In this document: in pieces, positions 1-13,911 of the stretch
Layout of the letters: each line of letters begins with the position of its first letter
Numbering within the stretch: the stretch's first letter is position 1
Assembly: GCF_022581195.2 (NCBI RefSeq)
Contig: NC_061462.1
Coordinates: forward strand, 3,596,001-3,660,000
DNA length: 64,000 nt
Reading direction: 5' to 3'
From: Helicoverpa zea
Taxonomy: Eukaryota > Arthropoda > Insecta > Lepidoptera > Noctuidae
The notes under the pieces: generated by a model
Seen by the model: only the letters and a program-made list of their open reading frames with translations
Told to the model about the DNA's origin: nothing
Databases searched by the model: none
Translations under genes and position numbers: made by a program

Positions 1-3000
1 TAAACTGATGCAGAGGACTGTATTTTAGCTATTCCGCACAATTATTGGTCCTTTGTTACAAACAATCTGATTAAATTTAGGCTAAACAATACCTACATAT
101 GTGTACTCAGCAAAGAGCTAATCATTATTATATAAAAGTAACTTAATGAAAATAGCCCTAAAATAAATACAGTCGAATTGACAACCTCCTCTATATTTTG
201 AAGTCGGTTAAAAGAGGGAAAGACCTCTAAGAACATCACGATTACGTGTCATGAGTTTCTTGTGGTTGTCAGTTCAAGGTCACAGTAGTAATCTTAGCAA
301 AATGCTCGCAGTCATACTACAGCGTAATGTGTTGTAATCTTGTCCGAATGTTTCGGTGCAATTCATGAGAAGAAAGCGTGGAGCATCATAGAAGGAAGCA
401 TATTGAACTTTATGTTTTAGAAGTTAAGACTCAAATCTGATTAGACTATGTTTTTAATGCACCTGAGCGATATTGACGTGGGCTCCTATTTTAATATGAA
501 CTTATCCTTCTGAACTTTTGGAGGTCTTTTAGATAGGAAATGAATATTTGCCAATAGTAATAACATTCGCCTGAATTCCTTTGATCATTACGTTTACGTC
601 TTACAACGTGTGTTAAATAAAGATATAAAATAAAGTCTTGAGCAAACATTTACCCCATTTTCTTGATCAGACATTTACCCCATTTTCTTGATCAGCATTT
701 GCTTCACAAACAAAGTGTACGTGGTATATTTCTCTTTTAACGGGAACATTTCCGCGAATTTTAATAAAGGATAAAACTCAAGCTTATTTTGTGAAAAATA
801 CTCACTTTATAGCAACGATGCTGATATTAATACTGAAGCGGTTTGCTTAATATCATGCAATAAAGTTCGCAAGAATAAGATTCAATATTAAATATCAAAG
901 CTGCAATTTAAACCTTTTCTGAGATGTTTCAAAGCTGTTGCATTGCGTCCATTTCCGATAACCGAACAGGAATTCTACCAACAAAGTCTTTGTGAAAAGT
1001 TAGAATTCGGACACAAATAACGTGGAACACTTCAAATAAATAGAATTGATTGAGACATTCAATCCTTTGCAGTTTGTATTGTCGCTTCGCTGATTTTGTC
1101 AACAATTTATACAAAGGTACAACGCCCTCCAATCTGTATAGTGCACAGATTCGTTCGAGAAACATCCATAAAGTGTTGAGTCTACGTAGAAATGTAGAAG
1201 AGGATAAATTCTTTATTAGGCCGTGTCGGAAGGTCAATTTTTGGGCCGAAGTACTTTGGCTTTTCAGCAATGTGCTTCCACAATTTTTATAGCTCCGAGT
1301 AGGTATATGTACCTTTAGGAACTTTTATGGGAATATAAAATATAAGAATATACAGTCCGTCCCTTTTACGTTTGTTTTTTTAAACAAAACAATATTGTGT
1401 GCTTCTACGAGTTTGTGATTATTTTAAGGTTCTATTTAATTTGATAGTTAATTTAATTAGCAAATAGCATTTATCTTGGATCCTCAGATAATATATAAGA
1501 ACCAGATATATCGTTTTATTTTAAAGTTATCGTAATGAATGTCGCGTTTTTCTATGAACTTGACCCCTATCATATCAAAGCACACAATTTTATACTATTA
1601 GGACTAACGAACACGCAACTTCAGCGTTTATTAGTTCTCGTAGAACATGTAGATACGTAAGTTTATCCAATGAGCCGGTACGTGAGTAGAAACTTATATT
1701 ATTATCTAGAATTCTAGACGTATATTTTACATTACTTTAACTTTAACATTTTATTAGGTACCACAATATAACAAAGAGGAGACATTTTTTCCCCATCCTC
1801 CATAGGCTATATTTTGAACCGTGGAAAAACAGCAAGAATTGTATAGTTAAATAGCTTAATATGAACGTTCTGTATGCGACGATATCGATATAATATTAGA
1901 ATGTATGTAGACATTCATCATCAGGCACATCATTTATCATTATCCATTATCCATTTATTAGAATGAGCCTTAATAATCACGCTTGAATAAAAAAAAAATA
2001 GAAAATTAATAATTGCGAATTATATAAATAAACCCTAATATTATTTATGTATAGAAAGTGGGAATTTCCTCTATGTATATAATACCTACATACCAAGCCA
2101 CGTAATAATAGAATCATATAGCTTCTCGTGTATACTAAGAAATTGTGTTACCTAATCTCCTTAGAGTTGTTATTAATTCCAAGATATATCTTACATATAC
2201 ATCGGTTTTCCTTGTAAGATTAAGCAACGGCTCTTTACTACCTACAGCTTTATCACAACAACAACAACAGCAAAACACTTCGGCCAATCCGAAGTCACTA
2301 TTCGGACCGAAAAGATGAAATTACTGGTTTGACTGGTTAATTACTGTTGTTCAAGATATTATGGAGGAATATAAAAATATTTTTCTTTCATCAAACCCAT
2401 ACAGAGCAGTAAAGAGATAAAAGGAGAAAAGTAATTTTCCACATTCCATACAAAGTTTTATCTTACTTTTTCACTGCAAACATATCGAATGATTGCTTGA
2501 TTCAATCAATTTTACTTTACCGGCTTCTGAAAGCAAAGTTTTAATTGGTGATTGTTTTACTTGCAGAACTCAATTTTGTAATTCGATTTTCATTTCGAAA
2601 ATATTTTTTTCCAAAGTTCTTTCGTTTATTACAAAGTTAATCAAATCAATTTATACTGTCTTTGAAATTTTTTGAGACATACAGACAGCTTTATATTGAA
2701 CTGTAATTTTATGAAATTGAGCGTAATATTATTTTTTGAATAACTTAATTTTAGTCTACGTGGTTTATTGCCTTGCTTTGGTACCAACATTGGATGCTTC
2801 GTTCATATGTTTATTTACAGTATGAATTTTTAAAATACAATAGCAAAGGATTTGGTCTAAAAATAAAATAGATAAGAAATATCACAATCCCGCAAGCAGT
2901 ATCAAATCTTCAGTGACACCTACTTTATATTCCACACATTTTTTGTCATACGCTTCCTCCCTTATCAATAGGAGGTAATATTATACATACGAATCACATT

Positions 3001-4439
3001 TCAATATAATAGGCACATACACACTTCATATTCTGGACTCCCAAATACCAGTATCTATATTCATAAAAAAACATAGATAGTTTTATTTAAGAATTAGGTA
3101 ATTAAGCATTGCATTGTAAGAGGGCACGCATGGGTAATTATTTTAAACCACTATTACCACAAAACCAAAATAACCATTTTCTGGAAAGCTAGATACTAAA
3201 TTACTGAATCCATATTTCAACTTCCAACAGACGATCACTTTTGATGGTAATGAAAAAAAAACACCCAAAATAGAACAATAAAAAATTAATCTCTCAAAAT
3301 CAACAGAAACCCAATACGTTTATTAAACGTTTATAGATAATGCGAAATCGTTGACAAACATCTTAATTCTTAGTTATTTGAGCAAGGGTTAGTTTAACCA
3401 TATTTTCATTATCATTGAACATCAAGCCTTAATATAATCTTGATGCAGACATAACTAAATTGATATCTAATATTAGTCTGAGTGAATAATGTTATATTTT
3501 TATTTTTGCTTTGAACATTTATGATAACTGCTATTCTTGTCCTTAGACGGTTCACCTCGAAGCTCTTCTTAACGTTCAGGTCAAATGAAATTTTATTTAT
3601 GACTGTGTGGGCGTATGATTTGTCTAAAACATTCACTTCGTTCACAAGACTTAGTGAACTGGCGATCGTCTATATGGAAAGTAAAATCTAAAGCTAAAGT
3701 GCTATGTTTTAAGTAAAAGGGAGAAATCTATCAAACAATCCTTTATGTATTCATCGACCAAATACAAGAAAGCTGTGTGATACAAAAATAAATATGAAAA
3801 AATACAAAAAGAATTTAAAATTGAATGCTTATTATTATAGGTGAGTTATCTCATATAAAATATATTTTTATACAATTGTATGTTTGGAGAAACCCTCTAA
3901 TAGTTGCTTTGCTTGACTTTATAATGACTTCTTGATAAATATATCGTAAAGGTATTTCGTTGAAACGTAATTCTATAACAATCAAAACAAACTTTTACAC
4001 AATTTGTATCTTCTTTTCAAAAGCATTACTTTGAGTTTCCTAACGAGCTGCGAATGTTAGCACAATTTGTCTTCAAATTGAAGTTTTGTTACAACTTTGC
4101 GTATAAAAAGGCATATCTATTCATTTCACCTGACTTTTCTCCTGAAAACGTACCTAAGTACATATATGTAGGTGTAATCATAGCCACAGAAAATCTTCTA
4201 GCGTCAAGTACTATTGAGCAAAAAAAGGTTTATTTTCAAAGCTTCGAAAAAATAGAAGAACAAGATTAGCTTTACTAGCTTTGGCTTTTCTAAACCAGAA
4301 AACACGTTTTCACTATAGAGAACCACTACGTACGCTAAAAGCTATGTAAATACATTATGTTCGAACAAAGACCGAGCTGAAAACCTCAGTTCTTTACAAA
4401 TTATTCAAGCACCACCTATTTTTATTTACAGAGAAAATT
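1..4439. other. Gene-free AT-rich sequence
   Basis: No exon-like or RNA gene seen. It holds the 25-bp duplication at 646-695. Opposite-strand frames of 113 and 80 codons overlap at 929-1292; neither is recognised. Confidence 0.5.
646..695 (+). repeat. 25-bp perfect tandem duplication
   Basis: ACATTTACCCCATTTTCTTG plus ATCAG occurs twice with no gap (646-670 and 671-695). Confidence 0.95.
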
Positions 4440-4568
4440 TTAAATTAAACTAGCCGTTTTCCCACGTTTTCACCTCCGTGCCTTGGAAACTAACGGCCTA
4501 TGTTACTCGGGAAGAGTGTAGCCGTGCAAAGGTAAAAAAAAAAAAAAAAAAAATGATTCACCGCCGCA

Positions 4569-4670
4569 CTCAGAGACATTTAATGATTACTTAAGTCACT
4601 CCTTAGTGACGGAATGTCATACAAATCCTTCACTAAGGAATGGCTTAAGTAACCATTAAATGTCTCTGAG
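4569..4670. mobile_element. Small foldback element (MITE-like), 102 bp
   Basis: Arms of 41 bases at 4569-4609 and 4630-4670 are inverted copies with three mismatches, separated by 20 bases. CTCAGAGACATTTAATG is at the outer edge of both. A 20-base A-run precedes it at about 4533-4552. I found no convincing target duplication. Confidence 0.6.
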
Positions 4671-6039
4671 GGGAGGTCAGACGTTTTGGTGCCTTTTTGA
4701 TACAAACAACCAAATAAATAAAAAAATGTTTCCTCTTTATTTTATTACTATAGATAAATAACTATCCGAAAGACGATAAAACTTAAACCCAACTTTACTC
4801 TAAGGCCGTAGCTTTATCGGATGCCGGTCGTTCATTCGGCAACCGTTCAGCAAAAGCCGCATGCAGCCATCAGATTCCAGGCCGGACAGCTAAAGCAATT
4901 GACTCATCAAGTATCCAGGCCTAATCGTTGGCCGTTGAACAATAGAAGCATTTTCGGTACGAAACTCCTAGCTGGAACTGCGCTAAATATTAGAGGGAAC
5001 GTTGAGGCGTTTTGGGGCTTGTGATCAGAATTAAGTTTGTAGTCCAGTTAGAAGTGAAGTTGTAGTTACTAGTATATGTCTCATTTTGGTGCTTTCTCAT
5101 TGTTAGCTTGACTTATTAGAAAACTATTTTCAATATCGCTTAGCACATTATGTTGCCTTATTTTTTCATAATTCAAGGCATGATAACAGTTCATCCTAAA
5201 ATCATGGCGAATTATAATTGTCTTTATCAACGAACATTTAGAACAAACGCTATTATTATGCTATGCTAATTATTTTACACTTTGTACTTTGTTGTTAAGG
5301 ATTTTAGCATTCATGTTTATATACTTTATTTAATTACTGTTTTATGAACTCATGTGTTTTAATATGGATCCTAAAAGTGCGTGGTCACACATAAAACTAT
5401 TTAGCATAAAATTATTTCACACATAAAATTATTTAGCATTGTAATTAAGTTTGAATAGCCATATATTTTGGTTAATTGGCCATTCAGATGTACCCGTAAA
5501 TTGCTGAATATTTTTGCCCACAAATCGGTGCCTATAAAAGGTTTCAGCTTCTGGTATTATTTGGTCAAAAATAAAAACTTAATTAACTTCTTTAAACGTT
5601 AGGCTTTAGTCGTCAAAAACCGGCAATTACCAATTTTGAACTATAAAGCCTTAAAAGTCACTTTAAAAACTGCAATTACGAGCAAACAATTGTCTTTCAT
5701 CCCCTGTTTTCGCTCGCGGCGAAAAAACTGCAGTATTGTGTCTGCAAAGGGAATAAAAAATGGCGGAATTTGCTTGCTTGTCTAACAACAATGGCTACCT
5801 GAAGGCGCATTTTTATTGTGAAAAGATGCAAGACGCAGGCCGGACAATAGAAGCCGGGGAGATGCATGCTGTGTAAATGGAAAATTTTCGAACCTCGAAG
5901 CTTCTAGAACGGAAATTTCTTTAGCGATATGAGGTCTTACGAAGTGGAATCACTTACTGATTTTGTTGTGGTCAGGAATGAAAAGTTGTTGGTCATAAAA
6001 TTCAAAGGATTGAAAGTATTAAAGGTAGTCAATTATAGT

Positions 6040-6079
6040 CTTACGTAAATGTATTTATTTATATATACATTTACGTAAG
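6040..6079. repeat. Palindrome, 15-bp arms
   Basis: CTTACGTAAATGTAT (6040-6054) is inverted at 6065-6079 with a 10-base AT loop. Confidence 0.9.
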
Positions 6080-6096
6080 AATAGTATATTGTATTA

Positions 6097-6133
6097 TACT
6101 CGACTTATTGAATTAAATTCAATAAGTCGAGTA
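6097..6133. repeat. Near-perfect palindrome, 18-bp arms with 1-base centre
   Basis: TACTCGACTTATTGAATT at 6097-6114 is inverted at 6116-6133 around a single A. It lies 17 bases beyond the palindrome at 6040-6079. Confidence 0.9.
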
Positions 6134-9100
6134 TTAAACGCTCCAATTACTCAAACGGTTCACCTGACAAATATGCCAATAAGGAGTATCGTTAACGTCA
6201 GTTTATCAATACAAAATTAAAATAAATTAACACGATCGAATATAAATCTAATTTTCATATCTGTCCAACTAAAATATTCATTAATTAAACAGCTACAGTC
6301 TATTTTGCATATAATGTAAACATCCCGTCACATGGCTGCCAGAAGCAGTCCACATATTGTAGATAAATATTTAGAACCACTAATGATAGACCGCTCGTTC
6401 ACTAAAACCGCTATTCAGTCAAATCTGTGCAATATTGCTGATTTGGACCAGCATTATAAGCTGCAATCACTCTTGATAGAATACAGTTCTTAAAATAATT
6501 AATCAGCTTGTAATAAGTTATCAAATAAATCAATCAAGAATAAACTGCAGACAGACTTTCATTGATTGGTGAGCTCTCTAAGCTCACCTCGATCTTAACC
6601 TATTAAGTGAGTTGAGCTAAACGATGACCATCTGATTACATTGACCATTAAAAATGACACAGCACATAACAAAAGTAAAGTAATACAAGTCAGGCCCACA
6701 GACTAGGCGAGCCCCTTGTGTTAAGTGTCAAAACTCGATCTATTAGTCACACTAGTGACTTGCATTAAGTTGACCTTCTGCCCTCTTGAGTTGCACTGTG
6801 TCGCGTCATGCTCCTTTTTGTGCTACGAATTAGGTTACTAGTGTTTTGAACTCAGGACAAGGGTTCTGTTTGTGTTTTAGTTCCCTAACAATTAACAATA
6901 CGTCCAACATTTTTTGAAGGCCCTACTGAAAGTTTTTTGTTCTATTTACTTACTAGATGTTCTACACGCATAGTAGTTTATTTATATTTACTTGATGAAA
7001 TAGCAACCCCCTGTATTCAATTGTTTATCATTGAATAAATATCCTAACTTAATTGGCTTAAGTGCAGTTCTTAGTTAATGGCTAATAATAATTTCAAAAG
7101 TCATTCTTCATTTGTTTTCAAACCACAAACCAGGTCAAAATAGAACCTAATTTTGCGATTCATTTTCTAGGTACAGTGCCATCTTATCTCATTTACCAAC
7201 AATTGAAGGATGCAATGCTGCTAGTTCGAATACATTGATAACCCTATCCTGGCTAGCTGTCAGATCTGAGACGCCGTGTAAGCGTAAACAAATCAAGCTG
7301 TTATCGCAAATATTATTAACTTCAATAACTTCACACTATATTCCATTCATATTATTTACATTAAATGTACCATGAACTCATGCGTAGTGGTAAGGATCGT
7401 AATTTTCCATAATTATCTTTTATTTTTTTAACTCGAGTCCTACGAAGGCATGACGTATTCGGTTACTATAGACTTTATATTCCTATGAAAGTTGTCCATT
7501 TACGGAATTTTCTCGTTCGATTTTCAAAGTAATCAGTTGTCTCAAGAAATAATTAACGAGTATGTCGCGGCTAATTTAATACCTAGTTCTCACTTCAAAA
7601 AATGTTTTTACAAATAAGTACATAGACATTTTCACAATTCTTTCTGATATGACAGCACAATCACACAAAAATAATTCGACCACTACACCAATCATTGGCT
7701 GAAATATTTGCAAGCTTCATTTAAATAAAACTATCTCAACAGCTTCCATTGCCAACGATAATTACAAACGATTTTATAGCTATCGAATATAACCTCTCGT
7801 TTGAGGTACAATATTATTGTTTAATGATGTGTCATGTGGCCTGCGTATGTAGTACTTAATTATAGGGAAGATTACTTCATTGTATTGCAGGTTCTAGAAA
7901 TTCAATCTGTCTGATATTAATTTGACTATGTAATGAACTATTACACGGCTCTAGAATATTGTTTAGGCAAAATGCTATCAAGCCTGTAAAGGATAAATAG
8001 GTTTATTCCAATGGTATTAGGTATATGCTCATTTCGCTAGATTTTAATTACGTATGTAAGTTAAGCGGCGTTAGCTGTTGTTGAGTTCTGACAATTCCTC
8101 ACTTTGAGCACTAACGCTGAAGTAGGATGTCATGATATCGTTATATTATTTCAGTAGAATGAAGCCCATTTTCACCAACAAAATAAACGGCCGATTAAGC
8201 AAAACAGGTGTTTAAATTATAATCGGGGCTTGTGTTCCTATTGTTATCCTAAAACGATTGATTCCTAAAACAAGGTTGGAAAAAAACTTACTAGAAAAAA
8301 TGCTGTTTTTTTAACCGACCGATTACATACACCACTGTTGGTGTCATTGGCTCTAATTTAATTAAAAGTTAATCAAGTTTCATAATTACTGTCACATTAT
8401 TAACTAGCCAGGGGCACCTAAATTTTACAATGTGTTTAAATTGGTTTTTGATCTAACAATACAAAGTAAGGTTCGTTTACATTACATTTTTGCAATAGAA
8501 CTAAACTTTATTGTGTCTGATACACGTTAAGTAAACTAATTTGAATTGCCCACAGGTTTTTATAGCCACTTGAATTTTTATATCTAATGAAAATACACAA
8601 AGAAAATTAAAAGTTTTTTAGTTTTATTAAAAAAATTAAGTACACACTTTTAAATGAATTTCTCTAGAAGTTAATAAAAGTTTAACGTATAAAATAATTG
8701 CATCTGAAAACTAAAGGCACATTAATAACATTTTTAATTCAAAAAAAACAAAAGGCGATCTCAATGAAAATGTATCAACCGCTATTAAAATTAAGGGGCT
8801 CGTAATGTGTTTTCATAAAAGTGACATTTAAAAATCTTTCGTGTTTCGTTTTATCATTAATTTTGGTTTATGGGTAATATCTTTGGTTGATTTGCATTAA
8901 ATAAATATGTATATCTGCGAAATTAACACATTTGCTTGTTATTTTATTCAAATGAATGCGTACACGAATGGTTTAATGTCTTCGAGATAGGCATTTCTTT
9001 GCCATCTCTGTATTTGAATGGAATTCAGCACTCTCGTAAAGGTCACCTTTTTGCACCCTCTCTGACATTCTATGAAGCAAATTGCGGTTTCACTCAGTTC

Positions 9101-10919
9101 ATTATTTAGTACGCATACACAAAAGCATTTTTTGTCTGCCATAATCGGTAATCGGATTTGAATAAAATTTTGTATGCGTAATGCATAATGTACTTACATA
9201 TTGACAGTATTATTGCGAAGTTTATTGTGGGATAGGACGATTTTGTATAATGGGGGGCAATTTTATTTCGATAGAATTGGATTTATATCCATACTTTTCT
9301 TGTTTAAATAATTCACGTTTTTTGTATTATGAACTTGTTAAAGTGTTATAAAAGCATTCCAAATTCAAGTTACCAATAACTATACATGATTTAACAAAGT
9401 CTATCACGACCATTCAATGTCACACAAGATTTCTACAATAGGAAATGAATACTACATCGTCTTACTACCCATAGCAACAATCTCCGGTCAGCCACTGAAC
9501 AAAGGCGAGCTGTCAGAAAGTAATTCCAATTCAGCATGACGCCTCGTTGCCCGTGTTGTATATCAAAACAAGTGGTCTTGGCAACGGGCCAATCTTCAAC
9601 GCTATCCCTTGAGTGTAAACAGGCTCCGCTGGAGGTATCTTTAATTTCCGAACGCTTGTGATTTTTTTTTCTTCACTGAGAAGGTTATTTTTTTGTTAGT
9701 GGCATTATGGTTGAAGAACATTCTAAAACTAATATTAATTAACCTACGTTATTTTTGTTATGTATTATGACTTATTTTGCAGATGATTAGTCAAGAAAAT
9801 GCATTTGGAAAATTATTATAAAAAATACTAGCGAATTAATTCATATTCTAAATGGATCGACTATATTAAGTGCAATAATAAATACTCCATGATTTATAGT
9901 TGAGCTAATTTATGAACAGTCCAATGAACTGCATTAATCGTATAGAATCACAGTTGAAACATTCGGCGAAAATTCTGTGTCTATTATATTGTCACGTGTA
10001 TTTTAGTACTGCTGTGAATTGTGGCGTTCCGTCAATTGTTACAATGGTGTCGAAATCAACAACCGTAATGGGAGAGCTTGTATTTACGTATGTACTGTAC
10101 GCGTGAATGTGGATTGTATACGTAAAGCGTAATGAGGAGGATTTTTTATATAAAAAAAGTATTTTATTTATTATTGTTTCAACAACTCAGCTTTACTGAA
10201 CTAAGTTCTTCTCTTGTGTTTTTTTTTCATTTCGTCTGACGACGGAACTATCCGATTATATTTTCGTTTGAAATACAGATATAAGTACCTATATTTTTAT
10301 TTAATACCGTCTACGCAATTTAATTTCTATCAACATCTTATCCAGCTTTCGTTCTAAAAATAACATTGTAACTTCAGACATTTCTTATACAGCACCAATT
10401 TCTTTAACATAAAATATTTTCTCTGTTCTAACATAACCGTGCTTCGGCAAGACTTTAATGTTTCTCTTGTGTTGCAAAAGTAATGCAAATCCAATGTCGG
10501 AAACAATACATTGTGTATTCACAGCCTAATAGAAGTTTCATGCACGTGCAGTGTGCATAGCCCCTTTCACGGCTGTGTTCCAAGTTTTGCAATATCATCC
10601 ATCGTCGCTTATCTTCCTGCATATAACATACGTTTCGATGCCGAACGTTCAATGTAAAAGTTCTTTTATTTGTTTTTCGATAAACCCAAATCTTTTGAGG
10701 ATTTTTCTTCGGATGTCTTTAGGTTTCGATGTGGGAGCAATATTTTGAATAATGATATTTACCTAGGTACATGACATGGCTACGTATTTTTACTTTATAC
10801 TTGGAAGGAAAATATTATGGATCAGTCACATTGCTTTGTCACTTATATAACTTAACCTTCAGATAATATACCTTTTGTGACACTTTATTTAGATATAATC
10901 ATAATAATATTACAAAGTT

Positions 10920-11608
10920 GCCCCGGAGGGCATCTGAGGCGGATGACGGGGAGTAGCGACCCCGCGGGGCTATATATCCGAGTGCTCCAGGGAGAGTATA
11001 CTGTCCCCCATCTCCAGCCTGCCGGAGTGAAGTATGACGGGGGATAGGTCTCCCGCCTCTTGGCTTGCCTTCATCGGCCGGTCAGAGTGGAGTCGCTAGA
11101 GTAGGGTTAGCAGCCCGCTCGGAGGGTAGGTGCCTCGTGGTAAGTGGCGAGTGGGCCGGTGATGCTGGACCCACAGGGAGCGCGTGATCTGCGTTTAAAG
11201 TCCGCCGAGGTATCCTCACCCTTCAGCCGCTCATGTACCTGTTGCCCCCTTGTTGCGATTTAGCGACTGATTCCCGGGGGCCCAGTAAGTGAGTTGGCGA
11301 GTCTCCACCTGCCATTTTTACGTGTATTTATTACATTGTTATCGGCAGGTGCCATAGTTTCCCCATTCCTAGTCCACTAGCATCCCATCACAATAGCCCA
11401 AGTAGTTTTCATCCATAGTTAGCAATAGTTTAGCACAGAACCGGGGATTGTCCTTGGGTACATTTCTATAGTGTATACAGGGATAATCGTCGGTTTTGTG
11501 TCACCATTTCATTAAAGTTGTCTCAAAAGGGCTTCAGCGTGTTGGCTTCGGCCCCACGTTCGCCTCCCAAAAATCCGGGACTCTATAGTCTCGAGGTCTG
11601 GTAGAGAC
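10920..11608. mobile_element. GC-rich inserted element, 689 bp, 10-bp target duplication
   Basis: TTACAAAGTT flanks a block much richer in G+C than its surroundings (10910-10919 and 11609-11618). There is no long open frame, no LTR and no clear terminal inverted repeat. A 5'-truncated non-LTR retrotransposon or non-autonomous relative is my best guess from the variable-length direct duplication and the C/G-rich tail. Confidence 0.7.
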
Positions 11609-11944
11609 TTACAAAGTTATAAAATTCTTCACAACTTAATAACCACAAAATGTCTCAACATTTTATTTCCTTTTGCTGAATCTCCTATTATATGAAAGAA
11701 AGTTTTACCAGAAAATATCTTCATACATTTCTGCGAGAACCATTACTTAGTACACATCTAAGTGGATCCTTTCATACATAAAAGGTTTTTCCAATTCACA
11801 TCACCCAACCCGATTCAACCTATGACATACAATTTCGCCAATGCAGTACTTTAACAAATCAGTCACAAGTAAATCCATACATGTCTATAAGAATAGTATA
11901 TTATGGCTATTTCACATAACGCTATGGGAACTCTGAACTAATAA

Positions 11945-12137
11945 TGCCGATTTCGGCCACGACGGCTGTTCTCATATAAAGGGATATGCCGGCTGCGCGG
12001 GACATATTAAAGCGCACAAGCATTTGCGCAGACACAGGTGCTTTCTCTATTCCTTCACTATCATAGCCCGATGGGACGGCAATCTGACACACGACCGGAG
12101 AGAGATCAGGCCCAGGATCGTCCTTTACGTGCTGATA
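11945..12137 (-). mobile_element. 5'-truncated tRNA-derived SINE, minus strand
   Basis: Read on the minus strand it matches the 3' two thirds of the SINE at 16156-16469: CACGTAAA, the CCGGTCGTGTG region, TGCCGTCCCATCGGG, CACCTGTGTCTGCGCAAATG and the terminal CCG..GGCCGAAATCGG. The tRNA head is missing. Confidence 0.8.
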
Positions 12138-13705
12138 TATGTATATACCTACTATGGCAAGAGCAATATGACGTAGAGGTTACCAGCTAAGGGCAGACGA
12201 AACAGCGAGCAATAGTAATCTTTATATCTTTATTAATTCTATACAATTTAAACGAGCAAGTCCCAGTGCTGTTTTATCATGAATCAACCTCAAAGTTTTA
12301 AATAGCTTGTATTGTAAAATGGAATGGAAATGTTTGCCAAAATTTTCGACTGAATTTTTGGGACAAAGTATTGCCAAACGGACTCTCGATTTGTAGTGAC
12401 AAGATAGCATCGGTTGTTTTAATAAACTGTGAATTGTAAACTGAAAACCTAAAAATGTTTTTATTTTAAGCCAAGTTGTAATGGTATCACCAGATATCGA
12501 CTATTACCAAATAGCAAAAATAAAAAATAGCAAAACTATTTTCGAAATGGTTAATAAAGGTCTGGATTAACTCTAGGAAGATCCCGGGGTTTCAGATCGC
12601 ATGGCAACTTTGTTCGAGCCCCGAGAAGCATGGTCGGCTGATAACCTCAATTGAGTTCACACCGTCGGAAAAAGTTCAGAATTTCGCAGGTGTTAATCGA
12701 ATTTCGTTCTCGACAGCTATCATTCGGACGGAGTTCGAAATTGTTTGGTTTTATCTTATTTCCTCTAAATTTTATAATGGACGCCGTTAAGAAAAGAGGT
12801 GAAGGATTTTTTCAAGTTTTTGCCAAATTAAAAAGTCGTTCTTCTTTACTGTGTGTCTATAGCAACTAAAAATAAAACTACCATCAGATTACACATTTAA
12901 ATAAAAGAACTTAAAAAACTCGTTGGAGAAAATGATCGCCGACATAACAATTCTTAATTAACATTAACAATCACGTATTCGATACTTGTTCAGCAAAATT
13001 AGCTCTTTTCACACCTCTATGAGAATAAAAATTGCTGTGTCCTAAGTTCTATTGTATGCCGATATTCAGAACGCTATTGTTCTGTACCTACAATTAAAGT
13101 ATGATGTGGATATTAATTTACATTTTAGAGCACACATATTTATAAGTACCTACAATATTCGCTATAAATACAAGTATGAAATAAATGCATAAATGTTTGT
13201 TAGAGGAAATCCCTGTCTTATGACATTCGTGATTTCTACTGTAAAAAGCCGTATTACTTTTTGTAACAAAAGAGGTGACACTTACTGCTACTAAGCACTG
13301 AATCAAGGACATGTTTAAACAAAAACGGACTTCGTACAACTAGAACTTTTGGATTCTCCAAGTTAGAAATTCTGTATCGTATCTTGTGTGGGTAAAAGAA
13401 ACTTCTAGAAGTAGTACATAGTCGGAAAGTCGAAAGGTAACAGAGATACAGTAATAGAAAACAGTTTAAAGTTTTGCGTGGACAAACATTGGAAAATGTT
13501 CTTTCAACTTGTGAATCCTTTAGTCGTTAGTTTCTGGATATATTGGAAGAATCTTTAGCAGCTGACCATTTGCTAGTCTGAAAATCTAGTTCTCTTTTAT
13601 ATCGAATGTTCGCGTAAATCGTTATTCAAAGTGCCGTCAGATAAATGGCTGAAATACTTCAGGGCAACTGCTAGCAGATCACTTTAAAATCCACAAACTG
13701 AAATA
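12138..13705. other. Gene-free flank upstream of the LTR element
   Basis: AT-rich, with short open frames only (62-73 codons), none recognised. Confidence 0.45.
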
Positions 13706-13710
13706 GCAGC

Positions 13711-13897
13711 TGTAGTGTATGCAGGTACATGTGCATCATTGTATAGGTTATGTCATTATTATGACGCCTCGTGCGCATACGTCACTCGGTTATAAATACC
13801 GGATCGAGCGGTGGGGAGTCAGTCGTTGTCAGACTGTCGACCTGTGTGGTGGTGCGTTGGCGAGTCGATTAACATAATAAAATGAGCGTACAATACA
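13711..13897 (+). repeat. 5' LTR (187 bp) with TATA box and initiator
   Basis: The repeat starts TGTAGTGTATGC and ends GTACAATACA. TATAAATA at 13791-13798 and TCAGTCG from 13819 are spaced about 30 bases apart, as expected for a TATA/initiator promoter, so transcripts should start near 13821. AATAAA near the right end could serve as a poly(A) signal in the 3' copy. An ATG at 13882-13884 opens a short frame running through the primer-binding site. Confidence 0.92.
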
Positions 13898-13898
13898 T

Positions 13899-13911
13899 TG
13901 GCGACGAGGAT
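13899..13911 (+). other. Primer-binding site of the LTR element
   Basis: TGGCGACGAGGAT begins one base after the left LTR. A TGG start is what is expected for pairing with the CCA end of a tRNA. The tRNA species was not identified. A donor-like GTGAGT follows at 13918-13923. Confidence 0.65.

Larger units (their letters stand above)
4671..10909. other. Gene-free sequence with two GC-richer blocks and two palindromes
   Basis: No gene is supported. GC-richer non-repeat blocks lie at 4808-5030 and 5705-5880, the latter about 170 bases downstream of a TATAAAAG at 5537-5544. Two adjacent palindromes lie at 6040-6133. The rest is plain AT-rich sequence. Confidence 0.45.
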
